From: Congregibacter variabilis
GTDB taxonomy: Bacteria; Pseudomonadota; Gammaproteobacteria; Pseudomonadales; Halieaceae
DNA length: 64,000 nt
Direction of reading: 5' to 3'
Assembly: GCF_045689235.1 (NCBI RefSeq)
Contig: NZ_CP136864.1
Coordinates: 1,302,001-1,366,000, forward strand
Every line of letters starts with the position of its first letter. The first letter of the stretch is position 1. The notes below the pieces were generated by a model. It was given only the letters and a program-made list of their open reading frames with translations, searched no databases and was not told the origin of the DNA. Shown one piece after another: positions 63,676 to 64,000 of this stretch. The position numbers and the translations under genes are program-made.

Positions 63676-64000
63676 GCCTTTCCTCCCATCTGTGATTCGC
63701 GTTCGGGCATTACCCTCAAAACTTAGCGAACTTTGAGTAGCGCTGGACCCGGGTCGAAGCGTATCAGGATAGTCACACACTTTGCTGTTCTCGAGGATTT
63801 TCAGCAAGGCCTGGCGAAAACAGGGTAGGCAGGGCAATGAACCCACCCGATTTGACCCGAGGCGATCGCTGGCACATTGGCAAACGCTGGATGTACTGCG
63901 CGGGATGCTGGCTGAGGGAAAGCACTGGCACGATTGACTCAAACAGCCTAAGGGCTGTTTTCGCCCTGCGGGCGGCGTCGCAAGCTCCGCCGTCCAAACT
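63676..64000. other. Non-coding end of the window with a hairpin
   Basis: No convincing gene is seen. A perfect 8-bp stem, AAACAGCC (63941-63948) and GGCTGTTT (63953-63960), with loop TAAG and followed by T and GC-rich sequence, could be a terminator. A short CGCCC/GGGCG hairpin lies next to it. The partner gene would be outside the window. Confidence 0.4.

Noticed and set aside
63773..63997. A minus-strand frame at the window end
   Set aside because: Composition is atypical, with no start signal, motif or family likeness; it overlaps a hairpin.
1..64000. Searched by eye for CRISPR arrays, tRNA genes, rRNA, transposases and integrases
   Set aside because: No spaced repeats, cloverleaf signatures or recombinase motifs were recognised; small or diverged RNAs could still be missed.

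Overview
The window looks like chromosome from a marine, aerobic, heterotrophic gammaproteobacterium, most likely of the OM60/NOR5 (Halieaceae) type. This is inference from gene content: TonB-dependent receptors, a halogenase/SapC/cupin locus, an OsmC-YcaO fusion, many exported redox proteins, GGDEF/EAL proteins and moderate GC. There is no rRNA or tRNA, no CRISPR array, and no transposase or integrase gene. Most genes lie on the minus strand.

Layout. 1-209: the end of a penicillin-acylase-type hydrolase. 235-9119 (minus): a large TonB-dependent receptor, a terminator, then halogenase-like flavoprotein B, SapC, a cupin/JmjC-like protein, halogenase-like flavoprotein A and a DUF599 membrane protein. 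9845-19313 (minus): the most unusual block. It encodes exported proteins in tight series: a DUF1592/DUF1588 lipoprotein, a Tat-exported DUF1552 protein, a COG4315-type secreted-repeat protein, an unknown exported protein, an exported HpcH/HpaI-like protein that lacks a metal-ligand Asp, a Tat-lipoprotein HiPIP and a tri-haem cytochrome c. A Gly-rich protein with a PEP-CTERM-like tail follows. Together they suggest an undescribed extracytoplasmic oxidation and electron-transfer system. 19664-34468: two GGDEF/EAL proteins, an aldo/keto reductase, a sterol-desaturase-like membrane protein, a DUF11-like repeat protein, an HCCA isomerase with an atypical SDR, two M20 peptidases and an exported DsrE protein.

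34779-47379: a ThDP enzyme of the acetolactate synthase type, a DUF819 membrane protein, a hydroxyacid dehydrogenase, a small CxxC protein with a His/Glu-rich (zinc-type) TonB receptor, DUF2130, two Fe(II)/2-oxoglutarate dioxygenases divergent from a LysR regulator, and a DUF2007/zinc-ribbon protein. 47707-54119: a giant exported protein with thrombospondin type-3 repeats, then a hybrid histidine kinase and a NarL-type regulator whose genes converge and overlap.

54337-61738: a catabolic module (IlvD/Edd dehydratase, truncated SDR, alpha/beta hydrolase, Crp/Fnr regulator, HpaI aldolase) lies between two direct copies of the last 286 bp of the OsmC-YcaO gene. One copy is the true gene end and the other is a stranded fragment, which suggests the module was acquired by recombination at the ycaO 3' end. 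61941-63675: an exported methyltransferase-like protein and an exported TPR protein.

Two themes recur. Three large exported proteins carry C-terminal sorting-type tails, although no sorting enzyme is encoded here. Two genes appear to start at non-AUG/GUG/UUG codons placed correctly after good Shine-Dalgarno sequences.
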